Source: Nautilus pompilius
Taxonomy: Eukaryota > Mollusca > Cephalopoda > Nautilida > Nautilidae
Direction of reading: 5' to 3'
Assembly (NCBI GenBank): GCA_018389105.1
Contig: JACATO010000982.1
Span: forward strand, 30,001-94,000
Length of the DNA stretch: 64,000 nucleotides
A model generated the notes under the pieces. It was not told the origin of the DNA, did not search any database, and saw only the letters and a program-made list of their open reading frames with translations. Both the position numbers and the translations under genes were made by a program. Shown in pieces: positions 24,903 through 36,097 of this stretch; the first letter of the stretch is position 1; each line of letters begins with the position of its first letter.

Positions 24903-26160
24903 TATACAGGGTGCATCCAAAATTATGAGTGTACCATACAAAAAAATTATCTGCTTCTCAACATTTTGTTAATGAAAATGCATTATCCCAGCAAAAAAGA
25001 AAAAAAATTGTTGTACTAAGTATCAGGACATAGAGACCATTAATTATGATGATGTTATCACCACAAGTTTTTTTGTCATAATTATGGTTGCAGCAAGTTA
25101 TATCTATGAATATTAAATTTAGTTCATGCCAAAAATATGATATTGCCATCATCCAAAATTGTTTCTTACTACTAATCTGAATAATTGTCTGTTCATACTT
25201 TGCTTTTCTATAATTATTAATGCAACTTATTAATGACTGCTGCTGTTTTGTTTGACAGATTTGGTACCTAAAAACTAAATTTCTTATAATTTATTCATCA
25301 TCCCCCTCATAAAGCTGGTTACTTTCAATGGAAAAATCTGAAGAGAGTTCTACGAGGTGGTGTGCAAATAGCCATTTATAGAATGAAGTTGACTGGTTTA
25401 GCCACGAACTTGAAGGACCAAGGAAGAAAAAAGAGAAAACATAGAATGGGAAGATAAATTGTTGGTTCACAAGTCTAAGGTAAACTCTTCTTGACAGGTG
25501 ACTATAATTTCTGTGCAGTAGTCAGCATTCCAGCCTTCATCATCAGAAGATGGTTAAGAGTGGTTGGGCTGATTGGACAAGTAGCAGCCATAAAAACTGT
25601 TTAGATGGGGGTAACAAGAAAGAGAAACTTGAGTTGGCTAAACATCAGAACTATGCCTTGCGCAATGTATTGTGGTTGGATGAGAGTAGAGTCAAAATAT
25701 AATTGGCGACAGTATGCTAGAAGAGAGACCTGAGGAAAGTATGAGGGCTGCATTTGCTCTACAAGTAAGCATGATGGCGGAAATGTGTAATGTGTAAGTA
25801 TGGGGTGGTTTTGCTGCTTATTCAACTGGTGACCATAAAAATTAATGTTATTTTCACAAAAGAAAGTGATGATGATCCAAAGAACTCTGCAAATCTCAAC
25901 ACAACACCTTGCTAGAAAAGATCAGGACTACTTGAAACCCTGGTTTGGTGTCTTCAGTTTCCAAATCTGAATCTCATTGACTTGTGTGGGATTAACAAGC
26001 TTGAAGAAGCAAGGAAAAAGGCTGAATAACTGATATCAATCAGCTGTGGAACTGCTTGCAAAAGGAATGGGGCTTACAAGCATTTTGAAAAGTGTATGGA
26101 CAAATGCCCAAAACATGAGCAGCTTTTTTTCTCACGAAAAGTTGACTATTTTAATGGGAA
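24903..26160 (+). mobile_element. Decayed Tc1-type transposon relic
   Basis: A mariner-like end TATACAGGGTGCATCC at 24903 is followed by a heavily mutated transposase readable only by hopping frames. In order: a GRKKRKHRMGR-like linker near 25425-25455, RRWLRVVGLIGQ (25545-25580), a catalytic-core segment WLDESRVK (25678-25700), YARRE (25718-25732), STSKHDGGNV near 25763-25793, and a C-terminal AVELLAKGMGLTS near 26041-26080. Stops and shifts are throughout. The right end was not found. It carries no functional protein. Confidence 0.7.
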
Positions 26161-26618
26161 AAAAAGCATTAAGTAATAACAACATCACAATTAATGGTTT
26201 AAATATTGTGATATCTGGTTTATGTGATTTTTTTTTTCATGTTTTTATGTCAAAGTCCCATTGTCAAACTATGTGACTCTTTCAAAGTCTGTCAGTTTCC
26301 ATGAATCACCTGTTGTTCCTATTGCTTGTTCTGGTTCTTATAGTAAGTCATGTGCTTTGTGTGTACAAACTGACCATATGAATTTTAATCTTTTTCAGAA
26401 AGAACTTAATGCATTACACTGGTCAACAAATTTTTATTTTTTTTTCTTTGGCAGACCATCTAGGAGTGTTTTCTGGGGTTTTGAAGGTCGCTGATTACGA
26501 ATATAACATTGGTTTTGTCTGATTGGCTCTAGTTTAGAAGATATTGATAGCCTCAAATAAGCCTAAACTGCTAAAATTCTCCCTGAAATACTTCAATATA
26601 TAGAAGCAGTAAATAATA

Positions 26619-26686
26619 ATTTTCTGATATTATTGAATCATTATAATGATTATAATCATTATAATGATTCAATAATATCAGAAAAT
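26619..26686. repeat. 68-bp perfect palindrome
   Basis: Two 34-base arms meet without a spacer at 26652/26653. The left arm contains TTTTCTGATATTATTGAATC and the right arm is its exact reverse complement, including nested ATTATAATGATTATAATCAT symmetry. It could extrude as a cruciform or fold as a hairpin in RNA. It lies inside the TTA-flanked transposon, just before its residual coding segment. Confidence 0.95.
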
Positions 26687-26728
26687 ACATAATAATTATT
26701 ATGTATGTAGTGTTTTTAAAACAGTTTG

Positions 26729-27187
26729 CACATAAAACTAGGGCTCATGAAGCAGTTTGTTAAGGCGTTGAACAAAGATGGGGATTGCTTCAAGTACATA
26801 TGCAGGCAATTTCCAGGTCTTTCCATCGAAAAAGCTAAAGGTGGCATCTTCGATGGACCTCAGATTCGAACGCTCATGAGGGATTCTGACTTCACTAATC
26901 ATATGAACATGGTTGAGTTAAATGCTTGGGTGTCCTTCACAGATGTAGTGACAAACTTTTTGGGAAATCACAAAGCTGACAATTACAAGCAATTGGTCCG
27001 TAAGATGCTTACTGCATACGAAAAACTAGGGGCAAATGTGAGCATCAAAGTTCATTTCTTGTTTAGCCACCTCGACAGATTTCCTGGTAATCTTGGTGAT
27101 TACAGTGAGGAGCAAGGAGAGAGATTCCATCAAGACATCAAAACAATGGGAAGAGAGGTATCAAGGCAAATGGGGATGAGCACATGA
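26729..27187 (+). pseudogene. C-terminal fragment of a transposon-encoded protein
   Basis: An open segment reads LHIKLGLMKQFVKALNKDGD, then FPGLSIEKAKGGIFDGPQI, FLGNHKADNYKQLV, SIKVHFLFSHLDRFPGNLGD and EEQGERFHQDI. I associate this type of C-terminal sequence (HIKLGLMKQFVKAL ... SHLD.FP.NLG...EQGERFHQDI) with a repeat protein multiplied in many arthropod and other invertebrate genomes, but I cannot name the superfamily safely. There is no ATG at the start of the conserved part and the N-terminal half is absent. After 27187 the expected continuation (MADYCW-like, in DGRLLLEPFERLPKVAHKRK spacing) is frame-shifted. A remnant, not a host gene. Confidence 0.6.
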
Positions 27188-27754
27188 TGGCAGACTGCTG
27201 CTGGAACCTTTTGAGAGACTGCCCAAAGTTGCTCACAAGCGAAAATCGTATAAACGTCAATTTCACTTTTGTGAATAAAATATTGTTTTGTGTGTTCATT
27301 GTAACTAAGAATCTAGTGTATAATAATGCTTTGCATTAATTTATGATATATATAACTGATTATGTAAATGTTTTTTTTCCCTTGGAGAATTAAAATTCAG
27401 CAAATTTTTAGCAAATTTTTTGTATATTCTCGAAATATATGAAAAGTGTTCATTTATTAATAAATGAAATGATGTTATATCTAACTTAACTTGTTAGATT
27501 GAGATTTTACACTGTCTTTGTGGTTTTGGATTATCATAAAATCAATATCTGACATTTTTGCACTATTTAGCCGTTTTTTGTACGTTTAGTTATGGTCGCG
27601 AATGGGTGATTTCAGACGAACGACCCCCCTGTGATATCTCCAAAACTAGAGCCAACTTGAAAAAACAAATGTCAGATTCGGATTCAGCGCCCTTGAAAAC
27701 CCCAGAAACCAGTCTCACTTTTCCTGCCAAAAAATATTGTGTTGACCAGTGTTA

Positions 27755-29600
27755 TTAGGTAAGTAGAGAGCATGCTTTTTAAAAAATGTATACTTTACAA
27801 TTTGATGTGAGATCATATTTTTTAATTTTTAAAATACTTTCTTTTTATGATGTGAAATTAAACATTACATTTTTCTGCACAAATGAAACAATACTGACTA
27901 AAAGTAAACAAAATATCAATCATACACCTATGTTCTCTATATTAAAAAAATGTTTAGTGCTAAACAGTAGAGATTTTATTTCAATGTAAAATTCATTTCA
28001 TTACTATCAAATAACACGTAGAATGAAATCTGTGTGGTATTAGATGGTTTGAAAACAAGATGAGTTCATATGCTTGAGAACTTGTATAGGTGACATTTTC
28101 TTGATTAATAATTTGGTCGATTATCAGCAGCAGATGGAAAACTTTAATTTTTTTAGTCAGGAGGAAGAACTGGGATATTGCTTCTCTCTCTTTAACATAT
28201 ACACCAAGTTTTACCAATAAATCAATTTATGTAAATTAACCCATAATCAGGGCCAATGATGTAGCTTAGGCCTTCATTCGGTCCCTACCGCCTGAACACA
28301 CACGTAACCTATATACGTTTTAGTGCAATTTGGTTGGGGGGGGGCAGAGTAATTGTCCCTTCTCCTCGCCCACCCCTCTGCTCATAGCCAGGTGAAGGAC
28401 CAAATCATAAAAAAAGTTAGGTGCTGGTCTGAGGCTGCAATCCAAAATTCAACTCATTGATGAAGCTTCTAAAGGCCGCCAACACAGATAATACTGAACA
28501 TGAAAATATTAAGAAAAAGCAATGGAGTAGCTTTCTATATCATGAAAATCAGACTTTAATGTTTCACTTAAGATTGGAATATGCAAAACAAACATTCCAT
28601 AATCAAAACAAAGTTTTAGTTTAAAAAAAGAAAATTGGTGATATACAATGTCGTGCATCCGTGTATAATTTACTAATGTAAACATGGCTGGTTGGGCACA
28701 ACATTCCTCAGAAAATGGATAGGATGAAGAGTACCAGTTGAATGGTCTAGAAACTCAGGTTTCTTTATCACTAAGAATAGTTTTTAGCAGTACTTGTGTG
28801 TATAGCGTATTAAAAAAAAAGCAATGACTAATTTTAAGTGTACATTTTAATTTTCTTTAATGGCCTGCTGTTTTTGTTCCCTCTTGCCTTTGTTTTCATT
28901 TTTTCTATATTTTTTGAATTTTTCCTACCACCACCTGAAACAGAGAGGTGCTTGTAGACTTTGAGTTGCCAAAAATGTTTTCTCTCAGATCCTGTAGGCT
29001 TGACAGTGTTTATTTTTTTTGTCACAGGATAGGCAAAGCAATTGATAATGAATTTTCTGTGTGCAGGGGCCAAGGGTTTATTGTGGATTGGCTAGTTATC
29101 TTCTTCACCATTACTACTCTAGTTTGCATCAGATACTTAGTTTCAATGCAGGCTGAGTTGGCCTTGGAGCAGCAGCTGCATTAGGGAATTGAACATGATA
29201 GAAATAAAAGTTTTGAGAGTTTGTGTGGAGGTATCTATTGTTAACCCGCAAGTGAATATCAATTAGTACGTGTAACGGACATTTGAAATAAGACTGAAGA
29301 AAGCAGATGTCCCAAAACCAACCAACCAGAGGTACCATATCCAGAGCAACTTTGATTGTCGGCAACTTCAAATAAGTTTTTGTATTGGCTACCCTATTTA
29401 TTGTATTGCAGTGTTGGATTGAGTTTAGTTACCTGTGAGTAACATATATCTGGATCTAACTGTATTAACTGTCCGTGATAGGATTGTAATAATATCACTG
29501 CTGGGTATAATATATTTTTTGGAAGTTAGTCATTATTGTTTGTTGGTTTCACTCTCGCTGCTGCATAACATAGTTCCTTTAAGGGGTACGCATCATAACA

Positions 29601-29657
<57 letters not shown>

Positions 29658-31853
29658 ATTAATGAACATCTTGCCTCCACGCTCTTCTCTTCAGTTAAGA
29701 ATCATTCATTCCTTCATAGCCTTTTCTGCTTCTTGTTTGTTTCTTCCGGTGTTTAGATTTTGTGCTCATTAAAATATCTCTGTTACAAAAATGAATCATG
29801 CATAAGGATGTTTTTTGTTGTTGTTATTGCAATGTTAAATAGATCAGAAGTAGCAGATTGTGATTTTCAGAACCTCAAAAGTCCATCTTTTGTACTTGAC
29901 TAAAGGTAATTTTTTTTTTTTTTTTTGTCAGTATTGCCTTTTAGAAACTCTAGAAACCTCAACAATGCTGCGTAGATCTTTTGAAAATATTTGAAATATG
30001 GTTGTAGGAAATCTTTAAGCTGCATATGCATAAAACTCTTGTTAAAGTTGTTGAAAGAGATGAAATACCCCTAAATCATTTTAAAATTTGTTGGTTTTCT
30101 TTTGGCCACTTTCTGTTTCACGGGTATGTATATTGTTTTGCATTATCTAAAGTTTGTAAATGTGTGGAATATATCATTTTATAAGCAGTACCAAATGTGT
30201 TACGACCTGTAGGTGGTGGTTAAAAACCAGCTGAGAAGATCAATCAGTGAACATCCACTTCTTGTTGGCAATTGATGCTAATTCCTTCACCTGCCACATT
30301 CTGTTATTACATTATCTTTTCTCTCTCTCTCTTTGGTTTTAATTACTGGGAATGGTGGTGTGTACAAATTGACACATTTTAGTTTTTCCGTTGTTAATCT
30401 CGCTATCACGCTTACTACAGCTGATAGATCTGTCTCCATAACCCTGTGTATTCCAGATTATAGAAACATTCTGGTCACTGCTCATGCCTGCAGATTTATG
30501 TTCATATCATCTATCTGCAGTATAATGCTACATTGTCCAGTGAGGCTACTTACTAGAACTACGCCCCAATCTTTCCTGTTCTTATCATCTCAGTTGCTCC
30601 TTTTTAGATGCCCTCTTATTATCAAGTAAAAGTTAAATTACTCAGCATGGGTTGGGTTTTAGGGGCTGTGACACAGTACCACCCTCCCACATCAAGATAA
30701 CCTTTGAAACAGAACAAACTTGTATTGCTCCAACCCCGATGTGTTGTGCATTATTACTATATTTGACTAAAATATACTGCAGTTTCAATGTCATCACTAG
30801 TGGTATAAATAAGGTAAAAACTGACATAGTATACAGAGAGTTAAAATTCACTAGGATCACATTAAGATTGTGGACTGATGTTATTCTTTAGGGGTTTTCC
30901 TACTAGGAAAGGCTAAAAAATTACAGTTAAATGCAATTTTTAAAAAAAAATAATAGAATTTGTTATATTTTTAAATTATGAGAAAGGAAGTAATGGGTGG
31001 CAAAGAAGAGAATAAAAGTGAAGAGTTTTCTTGGTTCTTCCATTACAAACAGTTACTTATTGGAATTAATTTTCATATATAGAACTCATTTAATCTCTCA
31101 GCTTCTCTGTGATATGAACTGATGACTATCTATTTGCCACCCAGATGAATCAGTGACCATGACAGCAGACATACATTTGTGCGCATTTCTCTCTCTATCT
31201 GTTGTTACTTTATGTTGGATTTCAAAACGTTGATATCAAGATGATTTACATGTTTTCAAAACTATTTCATTGATTATGTACTGAAGGATTCATTTCAAGC
31301 TAATTTTATTTTTAAAATACTGTAACTTGTTTTTATTTTAAAAAGGAGTAAAAGTGCTAGATTAATTGAGAAATAACGTGATATTGGGATAAGATTATTG
31401 TAGATGGTGCACACAGATGAAAGAAATCACCGGAATTGTTCACTTCTTTTTGAAATGCATTATGATGCTAGGAAAATATTGATGTAAGTCTTTAATAAGT
31501 TTTAAAATTTTACGAAAATAGTAGTAAAAAAATCTCTGGAAAAAATATTTTATTAAATTTTAACTTTTAAGTATAGCAAAAAGTCTTTGATATGTGAAAA
31601 AAAAATAACTTCTCTTTTATTTGCATAGAATAATGTACATTTAACTAAGAATTTTTTTTCTAAAAAACTTAGCAGACCACAAAATTCACTTTACACTGAT
31701 GGAAAGTAAGTTGGAATAACTGATATTTGTGAAATATTTTGGATAATTCAGGCCTTTTACATTTTGACTTTGTGTCAAATTTGAGCATGCAGGGTTTATA
31801 TAATATTTATAGCATGTAGAATGATTTTGTTCTTGTACAAATTGAGAAATACA
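27755..31853. other. Gene-free AT-rich spacer with an AC microsatellite
   Basis: Contains a long AC/CA tract (29603-29655), poly-T tracts (29909-29926), and short polypyrimidine runs. Long open frames at 28834-29073 and 30333-30629 match nothing I know. The right part should hold the 3' UTR of the second LHFPL gene (minus-strand AATAAA near 31615). Confidence 0.5.
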
Positions 31854-34800
31854 TTACAGCTGGAAGCCAGAGTTGATAGACTGTTTGGTCTTGGACTGCT
31901 GAGAATATTCGGAGTAGGCATCGTCTGCTGGCACGCTTAGTAACCCGGGTCGGATTATGTGGCTTCCAGTGGTATCTCCGAAACCACTATTGTACAGTTC
32001 AGCTAGATAAGAAAAGAAAGTGTAGAGTTATTTTGTTTGGCAAGAGGTGGTTTGATCAAGTAATAACGTAAAAATTTCTCTCTATTGCTCATCTTTATTT
32101 GCTATTTTCTGCAACAAACTAACAAGTTGTAATAACAGCACATTACCAAAATATTATGACTGGGTAAGCATATATATAGGGGTTTAAGTTACAATTCCTG
32201 ACACTTAAATACTGGAGAAGATAATGTGATGTTGTTAAAATTTCTTGTTAAAAATATAAATGAAAGCTTGTTTATCTGGCATTAAAAAAAAAATCAAAAT
32301 ACTGATTACTAGTTTGATAATCATCCAGATCAAGGCTATCAGATGGCAGCTCAGGCTTGTACTAATGTTCAAGATGATGATGCCAAGGCAGAGGAAGATG
32401 AATAGTAGAAACTGTCAGAATCTACCATCTACCACTGTCTTCATAAATAATTAAATTGTTAAGTAAAATGTAAATGTATTTAGGTGTATGCTATACTGTT
32501 TATTGTACATAGTAATGAGTATCTGATATAGTGGAGTGTAATTATGTTTTGTATTGTAAATGTACTTTATTTTATATGGTACTGTATTATTCAAGCCTTT
32601 TTATATCTTTCTCTATGAATTCATCAGGAACTTGGTTGTTGAGGACTCATATACTATACTGTTCTTAATATATAATGTACATAAATACTGTGTAGGCTAT
32701 TGTCTGGGTAAGTATAACGTCTCAGTCAAGTTCTATGGATGCTGGATAACAAAGCTTGTACTATATGTACCAGTTTCTTTGTTGTTTTTTTTTAAATAAA
32801 AAAATAACTTTAATAATTACTTGCCATGTTTGCAGTATCCTTGCAGGACCACTAAGTTATTTAAGTTTAAGTATTTCTTTCTCTGGATTGATCAGAAGTT
32901 TTAATTTTTGAAAACCAGACCTAACTTCTTACTTGAGTAACTGTTTTAGACAACAGTTCTGAGTTTTGTCAAGAATCATTTTAAGAAAAAAAAAATTGAC
33001 TAAAGATCTTCAAGAAAGCATTTGTAGTTAGTAACAAAGAGATAAATGAATTCCTGACACTGATGTGAAAGGTGAGAGGACCAGATATTTACTAAGATAC
33101 TCACATTTTGTGACTGTTCCGGTGATAGCGTAGTCTTGTTTGACTCTCTTTGCTGCCAGGATAAATGCTAAGATGGCCAGCACAGCAGCATCAATGATGC
33201 CCAGGATTGCAAGGATGTATGCCCAGCGTATGCCACACTCACCAAGTCTGTACTCAGATGCCTTTTCTCCACAGATCTTCTTCACAATGCTATTATCCCA
33301 GCCACTAGGGTAGATGATACATCCAAGGAACATCAGGATAGCTGTAACACACACACACACAAACATTTATTTGAAACCATCAGGTTTAAAAAGATTGTTC
33401 TTTTTAACTATTAATTTATTGAATATAAAAAAGTATTTTGCTATTTATCTAAGAGAAAATATCACCTTGAATACTCTTTCTTTTTGAATAGCATTATTTA
33501 GATAACTTTACAGTAAAAGTAAGGCAACTCGTATTTGCTTACCTTTTAGCCAGAAAGAATGAATCTATTGTATACATTACCAAAGAAGGTATTGAATTTC
33601 CTATAAATTTTCATAGTTTAAAAGAGTAAAGCAGCTTGCTGCTGTTTTTGTTTGTTTCTTTTTATATAAGGCTGTAGAAACTTTAAAAGAAAGTGTTGCA
33701 CCAGTTGTGCAGTGATCTGTAGACTAGAATGAGATGAAAGTACTCATATATAAAAGAACTGTTATGTTTGATGATGATGCTTGCACATTAAATCAGTTCT
33801 CTAGCTGTACTGCTATTTTTTCTTCTTAAGTTCATCACATTTTGTTTATAGTAGTGACTAATTTGTTGGTCTCTTCTCTAGTATGTTGTTGTGTTATGCT
33901 TGTCTAAGCAATGGAGATAGCCTCTCTACATTGTATACTGCCCTGATGACAGAACATAGTGCCACAGTTATCAGTTAGAGAGTTTTTCTTATCCTGTGCC
34001 ATGAGAGGCCCCAGCAGGCACTTCGAACCCAGACCAACAAAGAGATCCTTACTAGATCTCTTCATTTTTTAGATGTGAGGCTGGTGAAGAGGAGCAAGAA
34101 GACTCATTCCAGGGGCAGGGAGATGTGTCAGTCTGAGCTGACCCTGACTGGTAATTAAACACTGGCCCACAGCTTTGACAGTCCAGTAAACCTAACCACT
34201 GTTATTTGACATTCCTGAACCTGGAGAAAAACCCCATAGTTTCATTCTCCTAAGCCAAATAGATGAGAACATGGTGCAGGGGTTAGTTAGCTGCACGCCT
34301 AAAGAGTCTTCTACTGGAATTCTTCATGTGGGAGGAAACTCGTCAGGCTGGCTTGGGAAGAAGAGCTAGAAGAAATCACACCTGAAAGGTGTGACAGTCC
34401 AGTAACCTAAACACTGGACTACTGTTTGGTGATCATAAAATCAGATAATAAGTAGGCAACAATGCAAAATCAGTTGTTTGCTTGCTTGCTTTTTTTGAGA
34501 GTCAAAATCTGTTAAAGGGTTAAGTGCCTTGTTGTATAATTTGAAAAAAAGTTAAATGTTTGTGTGCAGTATTGTGTCCGTGTGGTTGTAGAACTGACTG
34601 TCGGAGTTCATTCACTGACCTGAAATGATCTCAATGATCCCGCAGAAGATGAACACGAACTTCTTCTTGAAGCAAAAGAACAGGAGCAGCGCGGCAGTAC
34701 AGATGAGCATGAGCAGGACTGATATCCCAACGAGAAAGGTGACGGCTTGAAAGACTTTGTTTGGCAGGGTCTTGAAGTTGAGAAATGTACCTGAACAGGT

Positions 34801-35028
34801 GTATCTCCTCTTTTCTAGATTTGGCTCACATTTGGAGTATATCCCCAAGTGGCCATAGCCACTGCTTTCGGCAGTGTCCCCGATCCACTGCGGCTGCACA
34901 AAAGTGACAATGTTGAGAATGCACCAGATCATGGTGAGCAACCCCCAGAGAACAGCTATGGCTCGGTACTCTCGCATGTATTTGAAGTAGTACACCCTCA
35001 CGGTTTCTTGGTTGTACTTCACATCCAT
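31854..35028 (-). CDS. LHFPL-like: LHFPL tetraspan family protein, second paralogue (three coding exons)
   Basis: A second four-span LHFPL protein. Minus-strand coding exons are 35028-34620, 33341-33105 and 32002-31854, joining to 795 nt and 264 residues. Donors are TCAG|GTCAGT and AAAT|GTGAGT, in the same phases as the gene at 3617-11308, and both middle exons are exactly 237 nt. The start MDVKYNQETVRVYYFKYMRE lies at the ATG at 35028. Helix 1 ends in TFVQPQWIGDT; loop 1 has SKCEPNLE and YTCSGTF; helix 3 follows a lysine patch (FKKKFVF) in place of the NTATVLKICAW block of the other gene; loop 2 has ICGEKASEY and ECGIRWAYILA. The last exon, too short and late for simple ORF scans, ends DDAYSEYSQQSK...NSGFQL. 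Family is firm; exact orthology to LHFPL3, 4 or 5 is open. Its place next to ORC5 and reelin matches human LHFPL3. Confidence 0.93.
32003..33104. other. Intron 2 of second LHFPL gene
   Basis: 1,102 bp, AT-rich, no repeats of note. Confidence 0.85.
33342..34619. other. Intron 1 of second LHFPL gene
   Basis: 1,278 bp. Its 3' splice site on the minus strand is preceded by an AC/GT run (33347-33361) in the polypyrimidine position. It contains two SINE-like fragments (34010-34210 and 34270-34440). Confidence 0.85.
34010..34440 (-). repeat. Two SINE-like fragments
   Basis: Read on the minus strand, each part has a tRNA-like or degenerate head (AGTGGTTAGGTTTACTGGAC near 34205; GTTTAGGTTACTGGACTGTC near 34415). 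This is followed by a body with CTTCACCAGCCT or CTTCCCAAGCCAGCC and a tail with TTTCCTCCCACATGAAGAAT. The same body and tail recur at 48470-48560, 52880-53120 and 63190-63350, pointing to one dispersed family. Confidence 0.5.
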
Positions 35029-36097
35029 GGCGATTGTGCAGACTGACTCCTCTAATATGGAATCGTCTTCTATCAGTGAAGATTTCTGTCTAAGTTGGGT
35101 GTGTCATCCAGAGAACACAATGACTTTTGAGCATTAATTATAGCAGGTACCCACCTGATAAAGCAACTTGTAGAACAGGTTTGGCTCCTGTAATGAGACT
35201 AGGGGCATAGGCCGAGCCAGCATGCTCAAACTGGTCTGACAAGCATGAGATATAAATAGATGTACGCTATTTAAGAAAACACAATGGCGGTAATGTTGAT
35301 TTGGGAAGGTAGTGATCCACTTGAGGGCCTCAAAGATGTTATTTTAATGAGTTTAATTTATAGCTAACTAATTTTGATTGCTTACTGAATACTGGCATAA
35401 TTGGACATATCCAAATTGCTGCTGTTTTCATTCAGTGAATGTTCATTAATTAGTCATTAAACATATCTCAACTGAAAAATGTTACTTCATAGTTGATGTA
35501 CAATAATTTTGTTAACTTCAGTAATGATGAAAGAAGAAAATTATTTTTTGTTAAAAATTTATGCACTGCATAGTTTAGGTTAAATATCTTGAAGAAGGAA
35601 ATTCTATTCACAGTTAATGTAGAATTTTGAAATAGACACTTAGATTTTTTACCTAGACATTAAGTAATTGTATTCCTCACAAGCAAAAGTAATAGTTTAT
35701 CGTGGAATAGATGGGCAGTACTTGTTATAGGTGAGATAAGTCAGTTGACTATGTTTACTGACAAAAATTAGATGAGTTACACAGTCATGATGTACTTGCC
35801 ACATACTAGATGTGTCAATTACTGATACAGGGTAAATTGACTGGCAGTCTCTGCATAGTTAATGACTTCTTACCTGTAAGGGAGAAAATTTCAAATTTAA
35901 AAAAAAAAATTCTCTAATGATGCAGTCTGTAGTCTGTAATGTTGTTGTTTTTAAATCTGTGATATAATGCTACATTTAAATTAAAATGTCCATATTTCTT
36001 AAACCTGGAGAGCTTGCATAAGCTGTAATGGACTGGCTTTATCTCTGCCTTGTATAGGCTAAATTGAACTCAAAATTTACAAGGAAACTACCATGTA
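35029..36097. other. Spacer upstream of second LHFPL gene
   Basis: Presumed promoter and 5' UTR of the minus-strand LHFPL gene. AT-rich, no CpG cluster comparable to the first LHFPL gene, no exon recognised. Ends with the TA target site of the Tigger element. Confidence 0.5.

Larger units (their letters stand above)
26417..27751 (+). mobile_element. 1.3-kb DNA transposon with CACTGGTCAAC ends and TTA target duplication
   Basis: The ends are inverted copies: 26417 starts CACTGGTCAACA and 27751 ends with the reverse complement. Similarity continues for about 130 bp (shared inner blocks TTTCTGGGGTTTT and TTGGCTCTAGTTT). The element is flanked by TTA on both sides (26414-26416 and 27752-27754). 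It contains a palindrome (26619-26686) and a protein fragment (26729-27187). CACTG termini with a 3-base duplication recall CACTA/Chapaev-like elements, but I cannot assign the superfamily. The truncated gene suggests a deletion derivative. Confidence 0.75.

Noticed and set aside
28834..29073. Minus-strand lysine-rich open frame of 79 codons
   Set aside because: Composition follows local A-richness; no recognised domain or splice sites.
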